Positions 7,501 through 21,600 of a DNA stretch of 64,000 nucleotides are shown in pieces (position 1 is the stretch's first letter; the number at the start of each line of letters is the position of its first letter). Source of the stretch: Odiellus spinosus (Eukaryota > Arthropoda > Arachnida > Opiliones > Phalangiidae). Position numbers and translations under genes: made by a program. The stretch is from the NCBI GenBank assembly GCA_963920705.1, contig CAWUCO010000097.1:930001-994000 (forward strand), in the 5' to 3' direction. A model generated the notes under the pieces. That model saw only the letters and a list, made by a program, of their open reading frames with translations, ran no database searches and was not told the origin of the DNA.

Positions 7501-10500
7501 AAAATCAAAAGTTTTGTGTCCATTTGAATCCAATAATCTTGGATTTTTAAGCGTTTTTGCTTAATTTTAACCAATTTTATATTTGTCACGTTTTGGCAAT
7601 TTAGACAAAACCAAAGTCATTCGAAAGAGCAATTAATGGACAGTCTTAATAATGAGAGTTTTCAAAAATCCGTTGAAAAACAAGAAAAATATGGCCAATT
7701 CAAGAAATCATACAATATCAAAATAGTCAAATTTCAGATTTTAAAAATTCACTTTTTGATATTAGATGTTTTTTGAATTGGCTATATTTTCCAGGTTTTT
7801 CAAAGGATTTTCCAAAACTCTTGTTTTTTAGATAGACCAATATTTGCTCTTTCGAGTGGTCTTAATTTTGTCTAAATCGCTTAAAAATCAAAAGTTTTGT
7901 GTCCATTTGAATCCAATAATCTTGGATTTTTAAGCGTTTTTGCTTAATTTTAACCAATTTTATATTTGTCACAATTTTGCAATTTAGGCAAAACCAAAGT
8001 CATTCGAAAGAGCAATTAATGGACAGTCTAAATAATGAGAGTTTTCAAAAATCCGTTGAAAAACAAGAAAAATATGGCCAATTCAAGAAATCATACAATA
8101 TCAAAATAGTCAAATTTCAGATTTTAAAAATTCGCTTTTTGATATTAGATGTTTTTTGAATTGGCTATATTTTCCAGGTTTTTCAAAGGATTTTCCAAAA
8201 CTCTTGTTTTTTAGATAGACCAATATTTGCTCTTTCGAGTGGTCTTAATTTTGTCTAAATCGCTTAAAAATCAAAAGTTTTGTGTCCATTTGAATCCAAT
8301 AATCTTGGATTTTTAAGCGTTTTTGCTTAATTTTAACCAATTTTATATTTGTCACAATTTTGCAATTTAGACAAAACCAAAGTCATTCGAAAGAGCAATT
8401 AATGGACAGTCTAAATAATAAGAGTTTTCAAAAATCCGTTGAAAAACAAGAAAAATATGGCCAATTCAAGAAATCATACAATATCAAAATAGTCAAATTT
8501 CAGATTTTAAAAATTCGCTTTTTGATATTAGATGTTTTTTGAATTGGCTATATTTTCCAGGTTTTTCAAAGGATTTTCCAAAACTCTTGTTTTTTAGATA
8601 GACCAATATTTGCTCTTTCGAGTGGTCTTAATTTTGTCTAAATCGCTTAAAAATCAAAAGTTTTGTGTCCATTTGAATCCAATAATCTTGGATTTTTAAG
8701 CGTTTTTGCTTAATTTTAATCAATTTTATATTTGTCACAATTTTGCAATTTAGGCAAAACCAAAGTCATTCGAAAGAGCAATTAATGGACAGTCTAAATA
8801 ATGAGAGTTTTCAAAAATCCGTTGAAAAACAAGAAAAATATGGCCAATTCAAGAAATCATACAATATCAAAATAGTCAAATTTCAGATTTTAAAAATTCG
8901 CTTTTTGATATTAGATGTTTTTTGAATTGGCTATATTTTCCAGGTTTTTCAAAGGATTTTCAAAAACTCTTGTTTTTTAGATAGACCAATATTTGCTCTT
9001 TCGATTGGTCTTAATTTTGTCTAAATCGCTTTAAAATCAAAAGTTTTGTGTCCATTTGAATCCAATAATCTTGGATTTTTAAGCGTTTTTGCTTAATTTT
9101 AACCAATTTTATATTTGTCACGTTTTGGCAATTTAGACAAAACCAAAGTCATTCGAAAGAGCAATTAATGGGCAGTCTTAATAATGAGAGTTTTCAAAAA
9201 TCCGTTGAAAAACAAGAAAAATATGGCCAATTCAAGAAATCATACAATATCAAAATAGTCAAATTTCAGATTTTAAAAATTCGCTTTTTGATATTAGATG
9301 TTTTTTGAATTGGCTATATTTTCCAGGTTTTTCAAAGGATTTTCCAAAACTCTTGTTTTTTAGATAGACCAATATTTGGTCTTTCGAGTGGTCTTAATTT
9401 TGTCTAAATCGCTTAAAAATCAAAAGTTTTGTGTCCATTTGAATCCAATAATCTTGGATTTTTAAGCGTTTTTGCTTAATTTTAACCAATTTTATATTTG
9501 TCACGTTTTGGCAATTTAGACAAAACCAAAGTCATTCGAAAGAGCAATTAATGGGCAGTCTTAATAATGAGAGTTTTCAAAAATCCGTTGAAAAACAAGA
9601 AAAATATGGCCAATTCAAGAAATCATACAATATCAAAATAGTCAAATTTCAGATTTTATAAATTCGCTTTTTGATATTAGATGTTTTTTGAATTGGCTAT
9701 ATTTTCCAGGTTTTTCAAAGGATTTTCCAAAACTCTTGTTTTTTAGATAGACCAATATTTGCTCTTTCGAGTGGTCTTAATTTTGTCTAAATCGCTTAAA
9801 AATCAAAAGTTTTGTGTCCATTTGAATCCAATAATCTTGGATTTTTAAGTGTTTTTGCTTAATTTTAACCAATTTTATATTTGTCACAATTTTGCAATTT
9901 AGACAAAACCAAAGTCATTCGAAAGAGCAATTAATGGACAGTCTAAATAATAAGAGTTTTCAAAAATCCGTTGAAAAACAAGAAAAATATTGCCAATTCA
10001 AGAAACCATACAATATCAAAATAGTCAAATTTCAGATTTTAAAAATTCGCTTTTGATATTAGATGTTTTTTGAATTGGCTATATTTTCCATGTTTTTCAA
10101 CGGATTTTCAAAAACTCTTGTTTTTTTGATAGACCAATATTTGCTCTTTCGAGTGGTCTTAATTTTGTCTAAATCGCCTTAAAATCAAAAGTTTTGTGTC
10201 CATTTGAATCCAATAATCTTGGATTTTTAAGCGTTTTTGCTTAATTTTAACCAATTTTATATTTGTCACGTTTTGGCAATTTAGACAAAACCAAAGTCAT
10301 TCGAAAGAGCAATTAATGGACAGTCTTAATAATGAGAGTTTTCAAAAATCCGTTGAAAAACAAGAAAAATATGGCCAATTCAAGAAATCATACAATATCA
10401 AAATAGTCAAATTTCAGATTTTAAAAATTCACTTTTTGATATTAGATGTTTTTTGAATTGGCTATATTTTCCAGGTTTTTCAAAGGATTTTCCAAAACTC

Positions 10501-12899
10501 TTGTTTTTTAGATAGACCAATATTTGCTCTTTCGAGTGGTCTTAATTTTGTCTAAATCGCTTTAAAATCAAAAGTTTTGTGTCCATTTGAATCCAATAAT
10601 CTTGGATTTTTAAGCGTTTTTGCTTAATTTTAACCAATTTTATATTTGTCACGTTTTGGCAATTTAGACAAAACCAAAGTCATTCGAAAGAGCAATTAAT
10701 GGGCAGTCTTAATAATGAGAGTTTTCAAAAATCCGTTGAAAAACAAGAAAAATATGGCCAATTCAAGAAATCATACAATATCAAAATAGTCAAATTTCAG
10801 ATTTTAAAAATTCGCTTTTTGATATTAGATGTTTTTTGAATTGGCTATATTTTCCAGGTTTTTCAAAGGATTTTCCAAAACTCTTGTTTTTTAGATAGAC
10901 CAATATTTGGTCTTTCGAGTGGTCTTAATTTTGTCTAAATCGCTTAAAAATCAAAAGTTTTGTGTCCATTTGAATCCAATAATCTTGGATTTTTAAGCGT
11001 TTTTGCTTAATTTTAACCAATTTTATATTTGTCACAATTTTGCAATTTAGGCAAAACCAAAGTCATTCGAAAGAGCAATTAATGGACAGTCTAAATAATG
11101 AGAGTTTTCAAAAATCCGTTGAAAAACAAGAAAAATATGGCCAATTCAAGAAATCATACAATATCAAAATAGTCAAATTTCAGATTTTAAAAATTCGCTT
11201 TTTGATATTAGATGTTTTTTGAATTGGCTATATTTTCCAGGTTTTTCAAAGGATTTTCAAAAACTCTTGTTTTTTAGATAGACCAATATTTGCTCTTTCG
11301 AGTGGTCTTAATTTTGTCTAAATCGCTTTAAAATCAAAAGTTTTGTGTCCATTTGAATCCAATAATCTTGGATTTTTAAGCGTTTTTGCTTAATTTTAAC
11401 CAATTTTATATTTGTCACGTTTTGGCAATTTAGACAAAACCAAAGTCATTCGAAAGAGCAATTAATGGGCAGTCTTAATAATGAGAGTTTTCAAAAATCC
11501 GTTGAAAAACAAGAAAAATATGGCCAATTCAAGAAATCATACAATATCAAAATAGTCAAATTTCAGATTTTAAAAATTCGCTTTTTGATATTAGATGTTT
11601 TTTGAATTGGCTATATTTTTCAGGTTTTTCAAAGGATTTTCCAAAACTCTTGTTTTTTAGATAGACCAATATTTGGTCTTTCGAGTGGTCTTAATTTTGT
11701 CTAAATCGCTTAAAAATCAAAAGTTTTGTGTCCATTTGAATCCAATAATCTTGGATTGTTAAGCGTTTTTGCTTAATTTTAACCAATTTTATATTTGTCA
11801 CGTTTTGGCAATTTAGACAAAACCAAAGTCATTCGAAAGAGCAATTAATGGGCAGTCTTAATAATGAGAGTTTTGAAAAATCCGTTGAAAAACAAGAAAA
11901 AATATGGCCAATTCAAGAAATCATACAATATCAAAATAGTCAAATTTCAGATTTTAAAAATTCGCTTTTTGATATTAGATGTTTTTTGAATTGGCTATAT
12001 TTTCCAGGTTTTTCAAAGGATTTTCCAAAACTCTTGTTTTTTAGATAGACCAATATTTGCTCTTTCGAGTGCTCTTAATTTTGTCTAAATCGCTTAAAAA
12101 TCAAAAGTTTTGTGTCCATTTGAATCCAATAATCTTGGATTTTTAAGCGTTTTTGCTTAATTTTAACCAATTTTATATTTGTCACAATTTTGCAATTTAG
12201 GCAAAATCAAAGTCATTCGAAAGAGCAATTAATGGACAGTCTAAATAATGAGAGTTTTCAAAAATCCGTTGAAAAACAAGAAAAATATGGCCAATTCAAG
12301 AAATCATACAATATCAAAATAGTCAAATTTCAGATTTTAAAAATTCGCTTTTTGATATTAGATGTTTTTTGAATTGGCTATATTTTCCAGGTTTTTCAAA
12401 GGATTTTCAAAAACTCTTGTTTTTTAGATAGACCAATATTTGCTCTTTCGAGTGGTCTTAATTTTGTCTAAATCGCTTTAAAATCAAAAGTTTTGTGTCC
12501 ATTTGAATCCAATAATCTTGGATTTTTAAGCGTTTTTGCTTAATTTTAACCAATTTTATATTTGTCACGTTTTGGCAATTTAGACAAAACCAAAGTCATT
12601 CGAAAGAGCAATTAATGGGCAGTCTTAATAATGAGAGTTTTCAAAAATCCGTTGAAAAACAAGAAAAAATATGGCCAATTCAAGAAATCATACAATATCA
12701 AAATAGTCAAATTTCAGATTTTAAAAATTCGCTTTTTGATATTAGATGTTTTTTGAATTGGCTATATTTTCCAAGTTTTTCAAAGGATTTTCCAAAACTC
12801 TTGTTTTTTAGATTGACCAATATTTGCTCTTTCGAGTGGTCTTAATTTTGTCTAAATCGCTTAAAAATCAAAAGTTTTGTATCCATTTGAATCCAATAA

Positions 12900-15640
12900 T
12901 CTTGGATTTTTAGGCGTTTTTGCTTAATTTTAACCAATTTTATATTTGTCACAATTTTGCAATTTAGACAAAACCAAAGTCATTCGAAAGAGCAATTAAT
13001 GGACAGTCTAAATAATAAGAGTTTTCAAAAATCCGTTGAAAAACAAGAAAAATATGGCCAATTCAAGAAATCATACAATATCAAAATAGTCAAATTTCAG
13101 ATTTTAAAAATTCGCTTTTTGATATTAGATGTTTTTTGAATTGGCTATATTTTCCAGGTTTTTCAAAGGATTTTCCAAAACTCTTGTTTTTTAGATAGAC
13201 CAATATTTGCTCTTTCGAGTGGTCTTAATTTTGTCTAAATCGCTTTAAAATCAAAAGTTTTGTGTCCATTTGAATCCAATAATCTTGGATTTTTAAGTGT
13301 TTTTGCTTAATTTTAACCAATTTTATATTTGTCACAATTTTGCAATTTAGACAAAACCAAAGTCATTCGAAAGAGCAATTAATGGACAGTCTAAATAATA
13401 AGAGTTTTAAAAAATCCGTTGAAAAACAAGAAAAATATGGCCAATTCAAGAAATCATACAATATCAAAATAGTCAAATTTCAGATTTTAAAAATTCGCTT
13501 TTTGATATTAGATGTTTTTTGAATTGGCTATATTTTCCATGTTTTTCAACGGATTTTCCAAAACTATTGTTTTTTAGATAGACCAATATTTGCTCTTTCG
13601 AGTGGTCTTAATTTTGTCTAAATCTCTTTAAAATCAAAAGTTTTGTGTCCATTTGAATCCAATAATCTTGGATTTTTAAGTGTTTTTGCTTAATTTTAAC
13701 CAATTTTATATTTGTCACGTTTTGGCAATTTAGACAAAACCAAAGTCATTCGAAAGAGCAATTAATGGACAGTCTAAATAATAAGAGTTTTCAAAAATCC
13801 GTTGAAAAACAAGAAAAATATGGCCAATTCAAGAAATCATACAATATCAAAATAGTCAAATTTCAGATTTTAAAAATTCGCTTTTTGATATTAGATGTTT
13901 TTTGAATTGGCTATATTTTCCAGGTTTTTCAAAGGATTTTCCAAAACTCTTGTTTTTTAGATTGACCAATATTTGCTCTTTCGAGTGGTCTTAATTTTGT
14001 CTAAATCGCTTAAAAATCAAAAGTTTTGTGTCCATTTGAATCCAATAATCTTGGATTTTTAGGCGTTTTTGCTTAATTTTAACCAATTTTATATTTGTCA
14101 CAATTTTGCAATTTAGACAAAACCAAAGTCATTCGAAAGAGCAATTAATGGACAGTCTAAATAATAAGAGTTTTCAAAAATCCGTTGAAAAACAAGAAAA
14201 ATACGGCCAATTCAAGAAATCATACAATATCAAAATAGTCAAATTTCAGATTTTAAAAATTCGCTTTTTGATATTAGATGTTTTTTGAATTGGCTATATT
14301 TTCCAGGTTTTTCAAAGGATTTTCCAAAACTCTTGTTTTTTAGATAGACCAATATTTGCTCTTTCGAGTGGTCTTAATTTTGTCTAAATCGCTTTAAAAT
14401 CAAAAGTTTTGTGTCCATTTGAATCCAATAATCTTGGATTTTTAAGTGTTTTTGCTTAATTTTAACCAATTTTATTTTTGTCACAATTTTGCAATTTAGA
14501 CAAAACCAAAGTCATTCGAAAGAGCAATTAATGGACAGTCTAAATAATAAGAGTTTTAAAAAATCCGTTGAAAAACAAGAAAAATATGGCCAATTCAAGA
14601 AATCATACAATATCAAAATAGTCAAATTTCAGATTTTAAAAATTCGCTTTTTGATATTAGATGTTTTTTGAATTGGCTATATTTTCCATGTTTTTCAACG
14701 GATTTTCCAAAACTCTTGTTTTTTAGATAGACCAATATTTGCTCTTTCGAGTGGTCTTAATTTTGTCTAAATCTCTTTAAAATCAAAAGTTTTGTGTCCA
14801 TTTGAATCCAATAATCTTGGATTTTTAAGTGTTTTTGCTTAATTTTAACCAATTTTATATTTGTCACGTTTTGGCAATTTAGACAAAACCAAAGTCATTC
14901 GAAAGAGCAATTAATGGACAGTCTTAATAATGAGAGTTTTCAAAAATCCGTTGAAAAACAAGAAAAATATGGCCAATTCAAGAAATCATACAATATCAAA
15001 ATAGTCAAATTTCAGATTTTAAAAATTCGCTTTTTGATATTAGATGTTTTTTGAATTGGCTATATTTTCCAGGTTTTTCAAAGGATTTTCCAAAACTCTT
15101 GTTTTTTAGATAGACCAATATTTGCTCTTTCGAGTGGTCTTAATTTTGTCTAAATCCCTTAAAAATCAAAAGTTTTGTGTCCATTTGAATCCAATAATCT
15201 TGGATTTTTAAGCGTTTTGGCTTAATTTTAACCAATTTTATATTTGTCACAATTTTGCAATTTAGACAAAACCAAAGTCATTCGAAAGAGCAATTAATGG
15301 ACAGTCTAAATAATAAGAGTTTTCAAAAATCCGTTGAAAAACAAGAAAAATATGGCCAATTCAAGAAATCATACAATATCAAAATAGTCAAATTTCAGAT
15401 TTTAAAAATTCGCTTTTTGATATTAGATGTTTTTTGAATTGGCTATATTTTCCATGTTTTTCAACGGATTTTCCAAAACTCTTGTTTTTTAGATAGACCA
15501 ATATTTGTTGTTTCGAGTGGTCTTAATTTTGTCTAAATCTCTTTAAAATCAAAAGTTTTGTGTCCATTTGAAACCACTAATCTTGGATTTTTAAGTGTTT
15601 TTGCTTAATTTTAACCAATTCTATATTTGTCACGTTTTGG
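12900..15640 (+). repeat. Array domain 2: trimer higher-order repeat, 1149 bp
   Basis: Three private variants recur exactly 1149 bp apart: GATTGACC at 12811 and 13960, TAGGCG at 12911 and 14060, GAGTTTTAAAAAATCC at 13402 and 14551. The unit is three monomers, present a little over two times. Confidence 0.85.
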
Positions 15641-18600
15641 CAATTTAGACAAAACCAAAGTCATTCGAAAGAGCAATTAATGGACAGTCTTAATAATGAG
15701 AGTTTTCAAAAATCCGTTGAAAAACAATAAAAATATTGCCAATTCAAGAAACCATACAATATCAAAATAGTCAAATTTCAGATTTTAAAAATTCGCTTTT
15801 GATATTAGATGTTTTTTGAATTGGCTATATTTTTCATGTTTTTCAACGAATTTTCAAAAACTCTTGTTTTTTAGATAAACCAATATTTGCTCTTTCGAGT
15901 GGTCTTAATTTTGTCTAAATCGCTTTAAAATCAAAAGTTTTGTGTCCATTTGAATCCAATAATCTTGGATTTTTAAGCGTTTTTGCTTAATTTTAACCAA
16001 TTTTATATTTGTCACAATTTTGCAATTTAGACAAAACCAAAGTCATTCGAAAGAGCAATTAATGGACAGTCTAAATAATAAGAGTTTTCAAAAATCCGTT
16101 GAAAAACAAGAAAAATATGGCCAATTCAAGAAATCATACAATATCAAAATAGTCAAATTTCAGATTTTAAAAATTCGCTTTTAGATATTAGATGTTTTTT
16201 GAATTGGCCATATTTTCCAGGTTTTTCAAAGGATTTTCCAAAACTCTTGTTTTTTAGATAGACCAATATTTGCTCTTTCGAGTGGTCTTAATTTTGTCTA
16301 AATCCCTTAAAAATCAAAAGTTTTGTGTCCATTTGAATCCAATAATCTTGGATTTTTAAGCATTTTGGCTTAATTTTAACCAATTTTATATTTGTCACAA
16401 TTTTGCAATTTAGACAAAACCAAAGTCATTCGAAAGAGCAATTAATGGACAGTCTTAATAATGAGAGTTTTCAAAAATCCGTTGAAAAACAAGAAAAATA
16501 TGGCCAATTCAAGAAATCATACAATATCAAAATAGTCAAATTTCAGATTTTAAAAATTCGATTTTTGATATTAGATGTTTTTTGAATTGGCCATATTTTC
16601 CAGGTTTTTCAAAGGATTTTCCAAAACTCTTGTTTTTTAGATAGACCAATATTTGCTCTTTCGAGTGGTCTTAATTTTGTCTAAATCCCTTAAAAATCAA
16701 AAGTTTTGTGTCCATTTGAATCCAATAATCTTGGATTTTTAAGCATTTTGGCTTAATTTTAACCAATTTTATATTTGTCACAATTTTGCAATTTAGACAA
16801 AACCAAAGTCATTCGAAAGAGCAATTAATGGACAGTCTTAATAATGAGAGTTTTCAAAAATCCGTTGAAAAACAAGAAAAATATGGCGAATTCAAGAAAT
16901 CATACAATATCAAAATAGTCAAATTTCAGATTTTAAAAATTCGATTTTTGATATTAGATGTTTTTTGAATTGGCTATATTTTCCAGGTTTTTCAAAGGAT
17001 TTTCCAAAACTCTTGTTTTTTAGATAGACCAATATTTGCTCTTTCGAGTGGTCTTAATTTTGTCTAAATCCCTTAAAAATCAAAAGTTTTGTGTCCATTT
17101 GAATCCAATAATCTTGGATTTTTAAGCGTTTTGGCTTAATTTTAACCAATTTTATATTTGTCACAATTTTGCAATTTAGACAAAACCAAAGTCATTCGAA
17201 AGAGCAATTAATGGACAGTCTAAATAATAAGAGTTTTCAAAAATCCGTTGAAAAACAAGAAAAATATGGCCAATTCAAGAAATCATACAATATCAAAATA
17301 GTCAAATTTCAGATTTTAAAAATTCGATTTTTGATATTAGATGTTTATTGAATTGGCCATATTTTCCATGTTTTTCAACGGATTTTCCAAAACCCTTGTT
17401 TTTTAGATAGACCAAAATTTTGTCTTTCGAGTGGTCTTAATTTTGTCTAAATCGCTTTAAAATCAAAAGTTTTGTGTCCATTTGAATCCAATAATCTTGG
17501 ATTTTTAAGTGTTTTTGCTTAATTTTAACCAATTTTATATTTGTCACAATTTTGCAATTTAGACAAAACCAAAGTCATTCGAAAGAGCCATTAATGGAAA
17601 GTCTAAATAATAAGAGTTTTCAAAAATCCATTGAAAAACAAGAAAAATATGGCCAATTCAAGAAATCATACAATATCAAAATAGCCAAATTTCAGATTTT
17701 AAAAATTCGCTTTTTGATATTAGATGTTTTTTGAATTGGCCATATTTTCCATGTTTTTCAACGGATTTTCCAAAACCCTTGTTTTTTAGATAGACCAAAA
17801 TTTGGTCTTTCGAGTGGTCTTAATTTTGTCTAAATCGCTTTAAAATCAAAAGTTTTGTGTCCATTTGAATCCAATAATATTGGATTTTTAAGTGTTTTTG
17901 CTTAATTTTAACCAATTTTATATTTGTCACAATTTTGCAATTTAGACAAAACCAAAGTCATTCGAAAGAGCTATTAATGGACAGTCTAAATAATAAGAGT
18001 TTTCAAAAATCCGTTGAAAAACAAGAAAAATATGGCCAATTCAAGAAATCATACAATATCAAAATAGTCAAATTTCAGATTTTAAAAATTCGCTTTTTGA
18101 TATTAGATGTTTTTTGAATTGGCTATATTTTCCATGTTTTTCAACGGATTTTCCAAAACTCTTGTTTTTTAGATAGACCAATATTTGTTGTTTCGAGTGG
18201 TCTTAATTTTGTCTAAATCTCTTTAAAATCAAAAGTTTTGTGTCCATTTGAAACCACTAATCTTGGATTTTTAAGTGTTTTTGCTGAATTTTAACCAATT
18301 CTATATTTGTCACGTTTTGGCAATTTAGACAAAACCAAAGTCATTCGAAAGAGCAATTAATGGACAGTCTTAATAATGAGAGTTTTCAAAAATCCGTTGA
18401 AAAACAATAAAAATATTGCCAATTCAAGAAACCATACAATATCAAAATAGTCAAATTTCAGATTTTAAAAATTCGCTTTTGATATTAGATGTTTTTTGAA
18501 TTGGCTATATTTTTCATGTTTTTCAACGAATTTTCAAAAACTCTTGTTTTTTAGATAAACCAATATTTGCTCTTTCGAGTGGTCTTAATTTTGTCTAAAT

Positions 18601-21600
18601 CGCTTTAAAATCAAAAGTTTTGTGTCCATTTGAATCCAATAATCTTGGATTTTTAAGCGTTTTTGCTTAATTTTAAGCAATTTTATATTTGTCACAATTT
18701 TGCAATTTAGACAAAACCAAAGTCATTCGAAAGAGCAATTAATGGACAGTCTAAATAATAAGAGTTTTCAAAAATCCGTTGAAAAACAAGAAAAATATGG
18801 CCAATTCAAGAAATCATACAATATCAAAATAGTCAAATTTCAGATTTTAAAAATTCGATTTTTGATATTAGATGTTTTTTGAATTGGCTATATTTTCCTT
18901 GTTTTTCAACGGATTTTCCAAAACTCTTGTTTTTTAGATAGACCAAAATTTGGTCTTTCGAGTGGTCTTAATTTTGTCTAAATCGCTTTAAAATCAAAAG
19001 TTTCGTGTCCATTTGAATCCAATAATCTTGGATTTTTAAGTGTTTTTGCTTAATTTTAACCAATTTTATATTTGTCACAATTTTGCAATTTAGACAAAAC
19101 CAAAGTCATTCGAAAGAGCCATTAATGGAAAGTCTAAATAATAAGAGTTTTCAAAAATCCGTTGAAAAACAAGAAAAATATGGCCAATTAAAGAAATCAT
19201 ACAATATCAAAATAGTCAAATTTCAGATTTTAAAAATTCGCTTTTTGATATTAGATGTTTTTTGAATTGGCCATATTTTCCAGGTTTTTCAAAGGATTTT
19301 CCAAAACTCTTGTTTTTTAGATAGACCAATATTTGCTCTTTCGAGTGGTCTTAATTTTGTCTAAATCCCTTAAAAATCAAAAGTTTTGTGTCCATTTGAA
19401 TCCAATAATCTTGGATTTTTAAGCATTTTGGCTTAATTTTAACCAATTTTATATTTGTCACAATTTTGCAATTTAGACAAAACCAAAGTCATTCGAAAGA
19501 GCAATTAATGGACAGTCTTAATAATGAGAGTTTTCAAAAATCCGTTGAAAAACAAGAAAAATATGGCCAATTCAAGAAATCATACAATATCAAAATAGTC
19601 AAATTTCAGATTTTAAAAATTCGATTTTTGATATTAGATGTTTTTTGAATTGGCTATATTTTCCAGGTTTTTCAAAGGATTTTCCAAAACTCTTGTTTTT
19701 TAGATAGACCAATATTTGCTCTTTCGAGTGGTCTTAATTTTGTCTAAATCCCTTAAAAATCAAAAGTTTTGTGTCCATTTGAATCCAATAATCTTGGATT
19801 TTTAAGCGTTTTGGCTTAATTTTAACCAATTTTATATTTGTCACAATTTTGCAATTTAGACAAAACCGAAGTCATTCGAAAGAGCAATTAATGGACAGTC
19901 TAAATAATAAGAGTTTTCAAAAATCCGTTGAAAAACAAGAAAAATATGGCCAATTCAAGAAATCATACAATATCAAAATAGTCAAATTTCAGATTTTAAA
20001 AATTCGATTTTTGATATTAGATGTTTATTGAATTGGCTATATTTTCCATGTTTTTCAACGGATTTTCCAAAACCCTTGTTTTTTAGATAGACCAAAATTT
20101 GGTCTTTCGAGTGGTCTTAATTTTGTCTAAATCGCTTTAAAATCAAAAGTTTTGTGTCCATTTGAATCCAATAATCTTGGATTTTTAAGTGTTTTTGCTT
20201 AATTTTAACCAATTTTATATTTGTCACAATTTTGCAATTTAGACAAAACCAAAGTCATTCGAAAGAGCCATTAATGGAAAGTCTAAATAATAAGAGTTTT
20301 CAAAAATCCGTTGAAAAACAAGAAAAATATGGCCAATTCAAGAAATCATACAATATCAAAATAGCCAAATTTCAGATTTTAAAAATTCGCTTTTTGATAT
20401 TAGATGTTTTTTGAATTGGCCATATTTTCCATGTTTTTCAACGGATTTTCCAAAACCCTTGTTTTTTAGATAGACCAAAATTTTGTCTTTCGAGTGGTCT
20501 TAATTTTGTCTAAATCGCTTTAAAATCAAAAGTTTTGTGTCCATTTGAATCCAATAATATTGGATTTTTAAGTGTTTTTGCTTAATTTTAACCAATTTTA
20601 TATTTGTCACAATTTTGCAATTTAGACAAAACCAAAGTCATTCGAAAGAGCAATTAATGGACAGTCTAAATAATAAGAGTTTTCAAAAATCCGTTGAAAA
20701 ACAAGAAAAATATGGCCAATTCAAGAAATCATACAATATCAAAATAGTCAAATTTCAGATTTTAAAAATTCGATTTTTGATATTAGATGTTTTTTGAATT
20801 GGCTATATTTTCCTTGTTTTTCAACGGATTTTCCAAAACTCTTGTTTTTTAGATAGACCAAAATTTGGTCTTTCGAGTGGTCTTAATTTTGTGTAAATCG
20901 CTTTAAAATCAAAAGTTTTGTGTCCATTTGAATCCAATAATCTTGGATTTTTAAGTGTTTTTGCTTAATTTTAACCAATTTTATATTTGTCACAATTTTG
21001 CAATTTAGACAAAACCAAAGTCATTCGAAAGAGCCATTAATGGAAAGTCTAAATAATAAGAGTTTTCAAAAATCCGTTGAAAAACAAGAAAAATATGGCC
21101 AATTCAAGAAATCATACAATATCAAAATAGTCAAATTTCAGATTTTAAAAATTCGCTTTTTGATATTAGATGTTTTTTGAATTGGCCATATTTTCCAGGT
21201 TTTTCAAAGGATTTTCCAAAACTCTTGTTTTTTAGATAGACCAATATTTGCTCTTTCGAGTGGTCTTAATTTTGTCTAAATCCCTTAAAAATCAAAAGTT
21301 TTGTGTCCATTTGAATCCAATAATCTTGGATTTTTAAGCATTTTGGCTTAATTTTAACCAATTTTATATTTGTCACAATTTTGCAATTTAGACAAAACCA
21401 AAGTCATTCGAAAGAGCAATTAATGGACAGTCTAAATAATAAGAGTTTTCAAAAATCCGTTGAAAAACAAGAAAAATATGGCCAATTCAAGAAATCATAC
21501 AATATCAAAATAGTCAAATTTCAGATTTTAAAAATTCGATTTTTGATATTAGATGTTTTTTGAATTGGCTATATTTTCCATGTTTTTCAACGGATTTTCC

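Larger units (their letters stand above)
3778..12900 (+). repeat. Array domain 1: mixed monomers with weak 3-4-mer periodicity
   Basis: From about 4.9 kb most right arms carry TTTTTCAAAGGATT and CCAATATTTGCTC, which pair less well with the left arm. Local repeats are visible: the CACTTTTTGAT variant at about 6.6 and 7.75 kb (3 monomers), and TTTTAATCAATTTT at about 7.18 and 8.72 kb (4 monomers). The first two monomers after the LTR instead carry CCAAAATTTGG, like distal domains. No single higher-order unit governs the whole domain. Confidence 0.7.
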